NCBI GenBank assembly: GCA_021792795.1
Contig: JAJYUB010000022.1
Coordinates: 1-59,234, forward strand
Length of the DNA: 59,234 nucleotides
Direction of reading: 5' to 3'
From: Acidobacteriota bacterium
GTDB taxonomy: Bacteria; Acidobacteriota; Terriglobia; Terriglobales; Acidobacteriaceae
In this document: one piece after another, positions 1-8,082 of the stretch
Numbering within the stretch: the first letter of the stretch is position 1
Layout: every line of letters starts with the position of its first letter
Program-made: the position numbers and the translations under genes
Notes under the pieces: generated by a model
What the model saw: the letters and a program-made list of their open reading frames with translations, nothing else
Database searches by the model: none
What the model was told of the DNA's origin: nothing

Positions 1-232
1 GCTTGTACCACAGCACGAATCCGTCGCGGTCCCAGACAAGAATCTTCAGCCGGTCTCCTCGGCGCGAGCGGAATAAAAAATAATGCCCGCTGAGCGGCTC
101 CTGGCCAATGACCGCTTTTACCCGCTCTGCCAAACGGTCAAAGCCGCAGCGCATGTCGGTCGCCTCCACCGCCAGCCAGATCCGCGTTGCTTGTGCCTGG
201 TCCAGCGCACGCAAACTCGGCAGCCCGATCAC
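1..232 (-). CDS. tnpB: IS66-family accessory protein TnpB (Orf2), cut by window edge
   Basis: The first 77 codons of a protein that runs off the left edge. The visible part has the IS66 Orf2 signature: ATDMRCGFDRLAERV, then a GHYFLFRSRRGDRLKIL segment and WDRDGF. In this family the protein is about 115 residues and is needed for transposition with TnpA and the TnpC transposase, though its biochemical role is unsettled. The start is the GTG at 232, which overlaps the TGA of the upstream tnpA reading frame (GTGA), typical translational coupling in IS66 elements. TnpC would lie outside the window. Family call is firm; whether the element is intact cannot be seen. Confidence 0.8.
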   Translation of the reverse strand, partial: MIGLPSLRALDQAQATRIWLAVEATDMRCGFDRLAERVKAVIGQEPLSGHYFLFRSRRGDRLKILVWDRDGFVLWYK

Positions 233-573
233 GCACCAGGCTCCAGCACGAAAAGCAATGCGCGCAAATGGCCCGCGTCGAATCCAGGAGCAACCACAAG
301 GCTGCGCCCTCCAGCCAGCCGTACCTCGATCGCATGATTGCCTGCCGCTGACGACTGCACCGGCTCCGCAGCTGGTCTTGCTTCCACGAACTGCGCCGCC
401 TCGGCATTGCGCAGCCGCTTCTTCCACGCGAAAAACTGTGAATCCCGCAGCCCCCGCTCACGAATTTCCCATATCTCAAAGGCGAGATTTGGGGGCGCCC
501 CGATTTTGGATGTGGACTGTCTGCCGAATTTGCCCCACTCAAGCCAACAAACGGCATGAATTGAGGGCCACAC
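229..573 (-). CDS. tnpA: IS66-family TnpA (Orf1), helix-turn-helix protein
   Basis: A 114-residue frame whose middle holds a helix-turn-helix end of the IS66 Orf1 type (ERGLRDSQFFAWKKRLRN, residues about 38-55). The C-terminal half fits the family pattern of a glycine-arginine strand and a 'VAPGFDAGHLRALLFVL' tail. It presumably binds the element's ends. The first 30 or so residues do not look like the usual N-terminus, so the true start may be further in or the 5' end may be damaged. It overlaps tnpB by 4 bases. I could not identify the terminal inverted repeat of the element on this side. Confidence 0.65.
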   Translation of the reverse strand: MWPSIHAVCWLEWGKFGRQSTSKIGAPPNLAFEIWEIRERGLRDSQFFAWKKRLRNAEAAQFVEARPAAEPVQSSAAGNHAIEVRLAGGRSLVVAPGFDAGHLRALLFVLEPGA

Positions 574-590
574 AGGCGATCACCCTCTGG

Positions 591-620
591 ATTCTTCGGT
601 CGCCGCGGCGACCGAAGAAT
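591..620. repeat. Perfect 30-bp palindrome between IS66 genes and egtD
   Basis: Fourteen-base arms (ATTCTTCGGTCGCC and its exact complement) flank a central GC, giving an uninterrupted 30-bp palindrome. It lies 52 bases beyond the egtD stop codon. As RNA it would form a very stable stem, so it may terminate egtBD transcription, but no T-run follows on the leftward strand. Its sequence style resembles short dispersed intergenic palindromes seen in acidobacterial genomes; only one copy is in this window. Confidence 0.6.
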
Positions 621-672
621 GACTCATTTCATTTTTGGATGCAGCATCCATAAATCCGCCATAGTCGCAGAT

Positions 673-1728
673 TCAGGCGGCGGCGTCTTCATCGCTATGC
701 ATGATTTCTGAGTCCACGACGCGGGCCAGGTGTACGCCGAACCAGCGCTTGTCGTCGTACCAGCTTTGCCGGAGAACGTAGCCGCTTTTGAGCAGCATGT
801 CTTCAATCTGTTCCGGGCTGAATTTATAGCTGTTCTCGGTATGGATGGATTCTCCGCGCCTGAACCCAAAGTTGCGATGGATCCGTTCCACCTGGACCAT
901 TTGGTTCCACTTGCTGTCGAGATGCATTTCGATGCGGCCCGTTGAGGCATTCCAAATGGCGCGATGTCCAAACGCCTCCAGCGCAAAATTCGCTCCCAGC
1001 TCGCGATTCAATCGGGCCAATATATTTTTATTGAAATCGGCGGTAACGCCGGCGCGGTCGTTGTAGGCTGCCAGCAAGGGCGCAACGTCCTTCACCATGT
1101 CAGTGCCCAACAGCAAAGCGTCGCCCGGTTGCAGTTGCGCACGCAGCCAGCGCAGCAGATCCACCGCATCCCCGGGATCGAAATTGCCAATGCTGGAGCC
1201 AATGTAGAGGGCCAGCCTGCGGCCATTTGCCGGAAGGTTCAGATTTTTCTCGCGGGTGAATTCAGCGCAGACCGGCTGAACTTCAACCTGCGGCAGAGCG
1301 GCATGAACATTGCGCGAGGCCAGTTCCAACGCAGCTTCCGACACGTCGACGGGAAGATAAAGAGTATGGCCCTGGCGAGCGATGACGGCCCGCAACAGAG
1401 TCAGAGTTTTGTTGGCACTCCCAGCCCCCAGTTCGACCACGGACAGCGGCTGCTCGCCGGGTCCTGCCGCCGCTGTCACCATATCGGCCCCATGACGGGA
1501 GAAGATGGATTGCTCGATCGAGGTCAGATAGTACTCCGGCAGCCGCGTAATTTTCTCAAAAAGACGCGACCCCGCCGCATCGTAGAACAGCCACGGTGGC
1601 AGATATTTCTGTTTTGCAGACAGCCCTTTGGCGGCAGCCTTCGCCACTGCCAAACTTTCCTTGGGCAGCCCGCCGCAGCGGGCTATCGACGGAGCTATCA
1701 CGCCATCAAGGAGAGAAGAAAGGTTCAT
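673..1728 (-). CDS. egtD: L-histidine N-alpha-methyltransferase EgtD
   Basis: Trimethylates histidine with S-adenosylmethionine to give hercynine, the first step of ergothioneine synthesis; cytosolic. The 351-residue protein (family about 320) carries the SAM-binding motif VVELGAGSANKT at residues 97-108 and the family segment YIGSSIGNFDP. The start chosen is the ATG at 1728 (MNLSSLLDG). The open frame continues upstream to 1866, but that extension is arginine- and cysteine-rich and lies inside egtB. The start overlaps the egtB stop by four bases (ATGA), so the two are translationally coupled. The pairing with EgtB makes the assignment strong. Confidence 0.93.
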   Translation of the reverse strand: MNLSSLLDGVIAPSIARCGGLPKESLAVAKAAAKGLSAKQKYLPPWLFYDAAGSRLFEKITRLPEYYLTSIEQSIFSRHGADMVTAAAGPGEQPLSVVELGAGSANKTLTLLRAVIARQGHTLYLPVDVSEAALELASRNVHAALPQVEVQPVCAEFTREKNLNLPANGRRLALYIGSSIGNFDPGDAVDLLRWLRAQLQPGDALLLGTDMVKDVAPLLAAYNDRAGVTADFNKNILARLNRELGANFALEAFGHRAIWNASTGRIEMHLDSKWNQMVQVERIHRNFGFRRGESIHTENSYKFSPEQIEDMLLKSGYVLRQSWYDDKRWFGVHLARVVDSEIMHSDEDAAA

Positions 1729-3020
1729 GCAGTTCCTCCATCCGCAGCCAATCGCACACCGGAGAACTGCCAGCGCGTGGCGGGAGCGAAGAAGTTTCGA
1801 TAACTGGCGCGAATGTGAGAGGCGGGAGTCGCCACCGATCCTCCGCGCAATACGAACTGGTTGCACATGAATTTTCCGTTATATTCGCCGAGCGCGCCCG
1901 GCGCGGGAGTATATCCGGGATAGGCAACATAGGGGCTGCGGGTCCACTCCCAAACATCGCCGAAGAGTTGGGCGGGCTGGTGCGAGTCGGCGTCGCTGGG
2001 CAACGCTTGCGGATGCAGGGTTCCGCTGTCGAGCAGATTTCCAGCGACCGGGAGTTTGTGGGCAGCGTGTTCCCACTCAAATTCCGTAGGCAGTCGACAA
2101 CCGGCCCAATGGGCGTAAGCATCGGCTTCGTAGTAGCTGATGTGGCAGACCGGCGTGGAACGCAAGTCGTCGAGCGAAACCTGCCCGTGGAGCGTGAAGA
2201 CAGCCCAGTCGCCAGCCGGATTCTTTCGCCAATAGAGAGGCGCCTGCCAGCCCATGGTCTGGACGGTGTCCCAGCCGTCGGACAGCCAAAATTCCGGCCG
2301 ATGATAGCCGTCCTCTTCAATAAAGCGGAGATATTCGGCGCAGGTCACGGGCCGGGAAGCGAGGCGAAAGGGCTGAAGAAAAACCGGATGGCGAGAGAAT
2401 TCGTTGTCGAAGCCGAAGGTGTCGCCACGATTGCCGATCTCCACCAGGCCGCCGGAATAATCCAGCCAGCGATGCGGCGAAGAGACGCCGGCGCACGCAG
2501 GACGAGGTTCGGTGTAGACCGGCTGCAAGGGATTGGACCAGAAAGCGTGCTTGATGTCGGTCGCAATCAGCTCCTGGTGCTGCTGTTCGTGATGCATTCC
2601 CAATTCGATGCGGTCGCGCATCTCCGCGGATGCACCATGGGCAAACAATTGCGCGATGCCGTCTTCGACGTGCCGACGATAGGCCCGAATTTGATCCAGA
2701 GATGGACGCGAGAAGGAGGCGCGCAACTGCTTTTCCGGATGACCGCCGAGGGATTTGTAATAGCTGTTAAAGAGCCACAGAAAATCTGGATGAAATTGTC
2801 GATGACCGGGCAAATACGGGTGCAGGACAAACGTCTCGAAAAACCAGGCGGTGTGCGCCAGGTGCCATTTCACCGGGCTTGCTTCGGGACAGGACTGGAC
2901 CATCATGTCCTCTGCGGTCAATGGCCGGACCAGCGTGTCTGTCATGGCGCGCACCGCTTGAAAGCGGTGTGCCAATGAGGGGTTGCCTACGTCCAAAGGT
3001 GTGACCTCCAAAACGCCCAC
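1725..3020 (-). CDS. egtB: EgtB-type non-haem iron sulfoxide synthase
   Basis: Joins a thiol donor to hercynine using oxygen, forming the central C-S bond of ergothioneine. The 431-residue protein has the expected two parts. An N-terminal DinB-like helical bundle supplies the iron-binding histidines (HLAHTAW near residue 53; HHEQQHQEL at 143-151, the second His pair member at 148). A C-terminal FGE-sulfatase/C-type-lectin-like domain ends with the GGSVAT and ASYRNFF segments. It is the first gene of a two-gene unit with egtD. No egtA (gamma-glutamylcysteine ligase) or egtC (amidohydrolase) is nearby, which suggests an enzyme that uses cysteine directly, as reported for the Chloracidobacterium EgtB. 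Confidence 0.92.
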   Translation of the reverse strand: MGVLEVTPLDVGNPSLAHRFQAVRAMTDTLVRPLTAEDMMVQSCPEASPVKWHLAHTAWFFETFVLHPYLPGHRQFHPDFLWLFNSYYKSLGGHPEKQLRASFSRPSLDQIRAYRRHVEDGIAQLFAHGASAEMRDRIELGMHHEQQHQELIATDIKHAFWSNPLQPVYTEPRPACAGVSSPHRWLDYSGGLVEIGNRGDTFGFDNEFSRHPVFLQPFRLASRPVTCAEYLRFIEEDGYHRPEFWLSDGWDTVQTMGWQAPLYWRKNPAGDWAVFTLHGQVSLDDLRSTPVCHISYYEADAYAHWAGCRLPTEFEWEHAAHKLPVAGNLLDSGTLHPQALPSDADSHQPAQLFGDVWEWTRSPYVAYPGYTPAPGALGEYNGKFMCNQFVLRGGSVATPASHIRASYRNFFAPATRWQFSGVRLAADGGTA

Positions 3021-3041
3021 GCGATGAACTCCTATCCCGAA

Positions 3042-3761
3042 CTAGAAGCTAGGATGCAGGCTGAGCAGCCGGGCAAGGGTGTAGGCAGCGCCCGCAGCCA
3101 GACCGCCGATGAAAACAGTTTGCAATGCGGACTTCCAAGTACCGCCGCCAGTGAGTCGTCCTTTGACGGCGCCGAAGACGAAGAGCGCGATTAAGGTGAT
3201 GACGACGGAGGCACGCAATGCGGAGGAGGCGTGTAGCAGAACCATATACGGGACTAAGGGGATAAATCCACCAGCAATATAAGAAAAAGCGATGACTGCG
3301 GCACTTTGCCGGGCGCGATGGCTGGCCGGTTTTTCCAGGCCAAGCTCGAAACGCATCATGAAGTCGACCCATGCCTTGGGATTTCGCTTCAATGCCAGCA
3401 AAACTGAATCGCTCTCCGGGCGAGTGACGCCATATTCCTCGAAGATCTGGTAAATCTCTTCCTCCTCGTCGCGGGTCCGCTCGACGATCTCTTTTTCTTC
3501 GCGCTGGCGCTCGCTGGCGTAGTGCTCCACATCGCTGCGGGCCGCGAGATAGCCGCCCAATCCCATGGCGATGGAGCCGGCTGCGATTTCCGCAAGGCCA
3601 GCCAATACAACGATGTGGGAGGAGCCTACTGCGCCGGAAAGTCCGGCAGCCAGAGCGAAGGGGACGGTCAGGCCGTCGGACATGCCAATGACGACGTCGC
3701 GCACCAGCGCGGTGGATTCAAAATGGTCTTCTACGTGGTCAGAATCGGCGACATAGTGCAT
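3042..3761 (-). CDS. VIT1/CCC1-family iron/manganese transporter
   Basis: A 239-residue membrane protein of the vacuolar-iron-transporter family, which in bacteria exports or sequesters Fe2+/Mn2+. Visible features: the N-terminal first membrane helix with VVIGMSDGLTVPFALAAGL (family hallmark), a second helix, and a charged cytosolic loop rich in Glu (EKEIVERTRDEEEEIYQ, about residues 88-105) that is the metal-binding domain in this family. Three further hydrophobic helices follow in the C-terminal half. It lies just upstream of egtB, separated by about 20 bases, so it may be cotranscribed. The link between metal export and ergothioneine is only suggestive. Substrate (Fe or Mn) cannot be told. 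Confidence 0.88.
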   Translation of the reverse strand: MHYVADSDHVEDHFESTALVRDVVIGMSDGLTVPFALAAGLSGAVGSSHIVVLAGLAEIAAGSIAMGLGGYLAARSDVEHYASERQREEKEIVERTRDEEEEIYQIFEEYGVTRPESDSVLLALKRNPKAWVDFMMRFELGLEKPASHRARQSAAVIAFSYIAGGFIPLVPYMVLLHASSALRASVVITLIALFVFGAVKGRLTGGGTWKSALQTVFIGGLAAGAAYTLARLLSLHPSF

Positions 3762-3847
3762 GCGGCGCAGTTTACCTCATCCGATTGAACGTTCGTTGCT
3801 GAAACGTACGGCAAGACCGGCAGGATCAGTTTGGATGGACGGTCCAG

Positions 3848-4039
3848 CTATTTGGGTCCATTTTCTGCAACAGCGAGTGTCTGGTTGCCATCTCTCAAGA
3901 AACCGTACGGGCAATGGCGGCAGCCGGACTGGCAGCAATAGCCGCGTTTTCGGTGGTACGCCTCGGTGAAAACCAGATACGGGCCATCGAAATAGGTGTC
4001 ATCCCCTTCAGTCTGAGGCGGATCGGACGGCTCCGGCAT
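3848..4039 (-). CDS. DUF5522 small cysteine-rich protein
   Basis: A 63-residue protein. The start is taken at the ATG at 4039 (MPEPSDPPQ) because the upstream part of the open frame overlaps the end of murJ and has no family resemblance. The core reads YFDGPYLVFTEAYHRKRG followed by CCQSGCRHCPYGF. This is the DUF5522 pattern, a small domain with a C-x3-C-x2-CPYG cluster that probably binds a metal. Its function is unknown. It sits between the VIT transporter and murJ on the same strand. Confidence 0.8.
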   Translation of the reverse strand: MPEPSDPPQTEGDDTYFDGPYLVFTEAYHRKRGYCCQSGCRHCPYGFLRDGNQTLAVAENGPK

Positions 4040-4098
4040 ATTTGGATTGTACCGGGTTGGGGGGCGTGGCCGGACTGGGAAAATGTCCGCGGAATCGA

Positions 4099-5787
4099 CT
4101 AAATCTTCGATATGGGCTGTGTTGCCGGTTCCAGTGGGGCGAGGCCCATCCGCGCACTGCGGCCGCGAAAGCGGCTGATCAGTTGATTCGGCAGGTTGGA
4201 ACCGGTCAGGTGAAGGATGGCCCACGCGGAGAGCAGCCAAACGGTGGTGCCGCATGCCAGTTGCAGTAGATCGTGGGGAAATGAGTCAGGCCGAGGCAAA
4301 ACGCGCAGGACGGCAAACAGCAGGGCGAAGGAAACGATCGCAGCCGCCAGAGACCGGGCCATCTCCGCATACTCCAGGCCACACAAGGAGACAAGGCGTT
4401 TGGAGTGCAGCAGAAACGCCAGCCCTATGGTTTGCACCAGGATGCCGCAGTCGGAAGCGATGGCGAGACCCATGACGCCCATGTGATGAAACAGGAACCA
4501 ATAGATGGGGATGGATGCTGCGGTGATTACGGTACTGGCAGCCATGGGGGTAAAGGTATTGCCGGCAGCATAGAACGCGCGTGCATAAATGGCTTGGGCC
4601 GACCAGAAACAAAGGGAACCGGCGAAAAGTGCGAAGTAGAGAGAGGTCTGGCCGACATCGGAGTGATGGAACGACCCGCCGCGCAGCACCAGATCGACTG
4701 CTGGGTAGGCCATGCCAATCATCCATCCTGAAAGCAGAAAGGCGAAGGCATAAATGCGAGTCACGATGCGATTGACTGAGGATGCAAATTCCCGGTGACG
4801 GCCCTGGCCGATCAATGCGGCAAAAAACGGCATCGATGCGGCGCCCGCTGCCTGTCCCAAGATAGCCATGGGCGTAGTGAACAGCGTTTTTGCGTAATTC
4901 AACTTGGCGATATCGCCGCGACCGCCTGAGGCAAAATAATTCAGTATCCATGTGTCCGCCGAGACCAGGGAAACGCCAATCATCAGCGGGATGGACATGC
5001 GGATCCAGTCGCGCAGGCCGGGATGCGACCAGTTGAGCGAGAAGCGAAGCCGCAAGCCGATGCGGTGGGCGGCGAAGTAGTTCAGCAGCAGGGGGCCGCA
5101 GATGGCGCCGACCAGCGCGCCGACTGCCAGCGAAGAAACGCCAAGAGCCTTGTGGAGCAGAATCCCGCCAAGGATGATGCCGAGGCTATAGATGAGCGGC
5201 GTGACCGCTTGCCATGCAAATTGCTTCCGCACAAGCAGCACGGCGCTGAGAACGCCGCCGGCGACGAAGCACAATTGCGCGGGCAGCACAATGCGGGTCA
5301 TGTGGACGCAGAGCGCAGCGGTCGCTGGGTCGAACTTGTTGAGGAAAATATGTATATATAGAGGCGCGAAAATTTCGCCCAGAACGATTGCGGTACCCAG
5401 CACCAGCAGCATGGAGCTGAGGATCACGGAGAGCGCCTGCTCGCCTTCGTGCTCGCGCCCTTGTTCCCGATAACGGCTCAAGATGGTGATGAAGGTGATG
5501 GACGCGGTGCCGCCGGCCAGCAGGTAGGTGAGCATATCGGGCAACTGAAATGCTGCCGTATAGGCGTCGGTGAGCGAGCCTGCGCCGAATAAATAGGCGA
5601 TGACCTTGATGCGCACCAAACCGATGACGCGGGACAGCAGAGTAGAGACCATCAGCAGCAGCATGGCCGAGAATGCCGTGTGCTCATGCGAGAGACGCAG
5701 CCAGTTTGGACGACGGCTGGTTCGTGCGAGCGTGGAATCCACGGCAGTCTTGATGGGTCCGGGATTCAGGTGCGTGTCCTCTGACAT
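4099..5787 (-). CDS. murJ: Lipid II flippase MurJ (MviN)
   Basis: Flips the peptidoglycan precursor lipid II across the inner membrane. The 562-residue protein has the MOP-superfamily layout with about 14 hydrophobic segments. Family hallmarks seen are the first helix MLLLMVSTLLSRVIGLVR, the GAGSLTDAYTAAFQLPDML loop, MAILGQAAGAASMPFF in the middle, and ARAFYAAGNTFTP. The 40-residue N-terminal extension is hydrophilic. The start at 5787 is followed by a conserved-looking frame and lies opposite the divergent cytochrome gene, so the 166-base gap before it should carry both promoters. Confidence 0.94.
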   Translation of the reverse strand: MSEDTHLNPGPIKTAVDSTLARTSRRPNWLRLSHEHTAFSAMLLLMVSTLLSRVIGLVRIKVIAYLFGAGSLTDAYTAAFQLPDMLTYLLAGGTASITFITILSRYREQGREHEGEQALSVILSSMLLVLGTAIVLGEIFAPLYIHIFLNKFDPATAALCVHMTRIVLPAQLCFVAGGVLSAVLLVRKQFAWQAVTPLIYSLGIILGGILLHKALGVSSLAVGALVGAICGPLLLNYFAAHRIGLRLRFSLNWSHPGLRDWIRMSIPLMIGVSLVSADTWILNYFASGGRGDIAKLNYAKTLFTTPMAILGQAAGAASMPFFAALIGQGRHREFASSVNRIVTRIYAFAFLLSGWMIGMAYPAVDLVLRGGSFHHSDVGQTSLYFALFAGSLCFWSAQAIYARAFYAAGNTFTPMAASTVITAASIPIYWFLFHHMGVMGLAIASDCGILVQTIGLAFLLHSKRLVSLCGLEYAEMARSLAAAIVSFALLFAVLRVLPRPDSFPHDLLQLACGTTVWLLSAWAILHLTGSNLPNQLISRFRGRSARMGLAPLEPATQPISKI

Positions 5788-5903
5788 GGATTCTCTGGGT
5801 TCGATTCTATCGTTGCGCGAATGCGTTCCGGCCGGCCCAACGAAGGGAATCCGTCACGGTACATGGCGCCGGTGTCACCGAAGTTTGGCGGCGCACCGGG
5901 CGT

Positions 5904-5919
5904 CGTGACACGAGTCACA
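5904..5919. promoter_or_regulatory. CRP/FNR-superfamily-like operator
   Basis: The sequence CGTGA-CACGAG-TCACA fits the TGTGA-N6-TCACA consensus of CRP-family regulators with a single mismatch. It lies in the murJ/cytochrome divergent gap, centred about 42 bases before the cytochrome ATG. The match could arise by chance in 59 kb, but its location upstream of an electron-transport gene is what one expects of a CRP/FNR-type site. Which regulator binds cannot be known from the sequence. Confidence 0.4.
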
Positions 5920-5953
5920 GCCATAATGCGGCAACGAGAGTCTCCTGACTAGT

Positions 5954-7942
5954 ATGCAGACAAAAGGCAAGATCTGCGCATGGCTGCTTAGTATCTTTCT
6001 GCTTTCCTGGGCTTGCGGGGCCCAAGCGGGGCAAAAGCCGAAGGATGCGGATTGTCTCGCCTGCCACTCGGATGCGACGCTGACGAAAGACGTGAACGGC
6101 AAGAAGGTCAGCCTGTACGTCGATCCGGTCAAAATAAAGGGATCGATCCACGGGACCATGTTTGCCTGTGTGGATTGCCATAAGGACGTCAAGGAATCTC
6201 CGCATCGGGCCGAGCCGAAGATGATCACCTGCGCCGGATGCCATGCCGATGCCGAGAAGGCGTATCGACACAGTTTCCATGCCAAGGATAAAAAACCGGA
6301 CGGAACGCCCGCCGCAACCTGCGTGGATTGCCATGGATCCGCCCATGAGATTCTGCCGGCCAGCGATCCGAAATCGCCGGTGAGCCACGCCAATGTTCCT
6401 GCGACGTGCGGTCGCTGTCACGGGCAGAAGTTCGTGATGGATGGCAGCGGGGTGAGCCCCCAAGTGTTCGCGTCGTATCAGGACAGCGTGCATGGGCGAG
6501 CCGTGCAGGGAGGATCGCAGAGCGCGGCGGTCTGCACGGATTGCCATGGTTCGCACCAGATTCTTCCCGCAAATGATGCCAATTCGCCGATCAACAAGTT
6601 CAATGTCGCGGCCACCTGCGGCAAGTGCCATGGTCAAATCCAACATGTCTTTATGCAGAGCGTGCATGGGGAGGCGCTGACCCGCGGCAACCAACTGTCA
6701 CCGACCTGCACCGATTGCCATGGCATCCATACCATCAAGGCCCCGACCAACCCCAGCTCTACTGTTTCGCAAAACCTGTCCGGCGCCACGTGCGCGGGCT
6801 GTCACCAGGGCGTGCGGCTGACGCAGGAGTTCGGAGTTGCGGGAAATCGCGTTTCCACCTATCTGGACAGCTATCACGGGCTGGCGTCGAAGAATGGTTC
6901 GGTCATTGTCGCCAACTGTGCCAGTTGCCACGGCGTACACAACATTCTGCCGTCGAGCGATCCGCGCTCGACCATCAACCGCGCCAATCTGGATGCGACC
7001 TGCGGACAGTGTCACAAGGGAGTGACGCGGCGATTCACCCTGGGCAAGGTCCACATGGATCCCAACCAACCCACGGGCATTGGCGGGTCCATGGTGCGCT
7101 GGGTACGACAGTTTTATCTCACGCTGATATTGCTGGTCATTGGGGGAATGTTCTTTCACAACTTCATCATCTGGCGCAGCAAGGCGATCACGCGGCGCAA
7201 GACGCAACACCGCACCGTGCTGCGGCTGACGCACAATCAACGCTGGCAGCATTTCATCCTGATGTTCACGTTTACGGTGTTGGTCATTACGGGGTTTGCG
7301 CTGAAATATCCAGATTCCTGGTTTGCCGCCGTTTTTGGCGTGGGCGAAAAACTTCGCGGGATTGTGCATCGTGCCGCGGGAGTGGCACTGATCGTTCTGT
7401 GCATCTACCACATCGTGTACGCCGCAGTGACCAGGGAAGGACGGCGGTGGATCGGCTCAATAGCGCCCGCGCCGAAAGATGCCTTCGACGCCTGGGGCAC
7501 GATGCGGTATTACCTGGGCCTCAGCCGCGAAAGGCCGAAGTTCGGGCGCTTCAACTATGCGGAAAAGGCGGAGTACTGGGCGATGGTGTGGGGCACGATT
7601 TTGATGGCCGTCACAGGTATCATGCTATGGGCCAAGGTCCCGGTGGGAAACCTGCTGGCGGGCTGGTGGCTGGATGTGGCGACCGCGATCCACTTTTACG
7701 AGGCGGTCCTGGCGACGCTGGCGATCCTGGTGTGGCACTTCTACCAGGTGATCTTCGATCCGGATTCCTATCCGGTGGAGTGGGCCTTCTGGGATGGCAA
7801 GATGGATGCCGAACACTATCGAGAAGAACACGAACTGGATACGGAGACGATGGCGGACGCGGACGCGACACCGGCTCCAGAGACAGCGAAGAATTCTGGC
7901 GGTGGCGTTGCGAAAAAGCCTGAAGCAAAGTCGGGAGATTAG
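5954..7942 (+). CDS. Eleven-haem cytochrome c fused to cytochrome b-like membrane domain
   Basis: A 662-residue protein with three parts. Residues 1-26 form a signal peptide/anchor. Residues 34-354 carry eleven CXXCH haem sites (cysteines at about 34, 72, 93, 123, 152, 194, 222, 252, 280, 322, 350). Residues about 385-620 form five or so membrane helices with histidines spaced as in b-type dihaem cytochromes (for example RWQHF, IVHRAAG, CIYHIVY, AIHFYEA, VWHFYQ). The cytoplasmic tail is acidic and low-complexity. It resembles quinol-oxidising NrfH/formate-dehydrogenase-gamma-like membrane cytochromes joined to a periplasmic multihaem wire, so the likely role is moving electrons between the quinone pool and periplasmic acceptors. 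No maturation genes are nearby. Exact partner is unknown. Confidence 0.85.
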   Translation: MQTKGKICAWLLSIFLLSWACGAQAGQKPKDADCLACHSDATLTKDVNGKKVSLYVDPVKIKGSIHGTMFACVDCHKDVKESPHRAEPKMITCAGCHADAEKAYRHSFHAKDKKPDGTPAATCVDCHGSAHEILPASDPKSPVSHANVPATCGRCHGQKFVMDGSGVSPQVFASYQDSVHGRAVQGGSQSAAVCTDCHGSHQILPANDANSPINKFNVAATCGKCHGQIQHVFMQSVHGEALTRGNQLSPTCTDCHGIHTIKAPTNPSSTVSQNLSGATCAGCHQGVRLTQEFGVAGNRVSTYLDSYHGLASKNGSVIVANCASCHGVHNILPSSDPRSTINRANLDATCGQCHKGVTRRFTLGKVHMDPNQPTGIGGSMVRWVRQFYLTLILLVIGGMFFHNFIIWRSKAITRRKTQHRTVLRLTHNQRWQHFILMFTFTVLVITGFALKYPDSWFAAVFGVGEKLRGIVHRAAGVALIVLCIYHIVYAAVTREGRRWIGSIAPAPKDAFDAWGTMRYYLGLSRERPKFGRFNYAEKAEYWAMVWGTILMAVTGIMLWAKVPVGNLLAGWWLDVATAIHFYEAVLATLAILVWHFYQVIFDPDSYPVEWAFWDGKMDAEHYREEHELDTETMADADATPAPETAKNSGGGVAKKPEAKSGD

Positions 7943-8082
7943 ACCCGATCACGGAATGGAGACGGTGATTTCGCTTGGCGGACATTGCCAAGTTGCCGAC
8001 GATCCGATCGCGAGTTGTTATCCCGAACGACAGAAGAAGGCTGTAGTCTCGAAGAAGTTCGCTGGTGAAGGAGCCTTTTTGA

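Noticed and set aside
1729-1866. Longer egtD reading from 1866
   Set aside because: The extra residues are inside egtB, arginine-rich, and unlike EgtD; the ATGA overlap at 1725-1728 gives the natural start.
1596-2978. Rightward open frame of 460 codons across egtB/egtD
   Set aside because: It is antisense to two clearly recognised genes and has no family-like sequence.
7943-8082. TnaC-like leader peptide before tnaA
   Set aside because: No short frame with the critical Trp followed by Pro is present in the 140-base gap.
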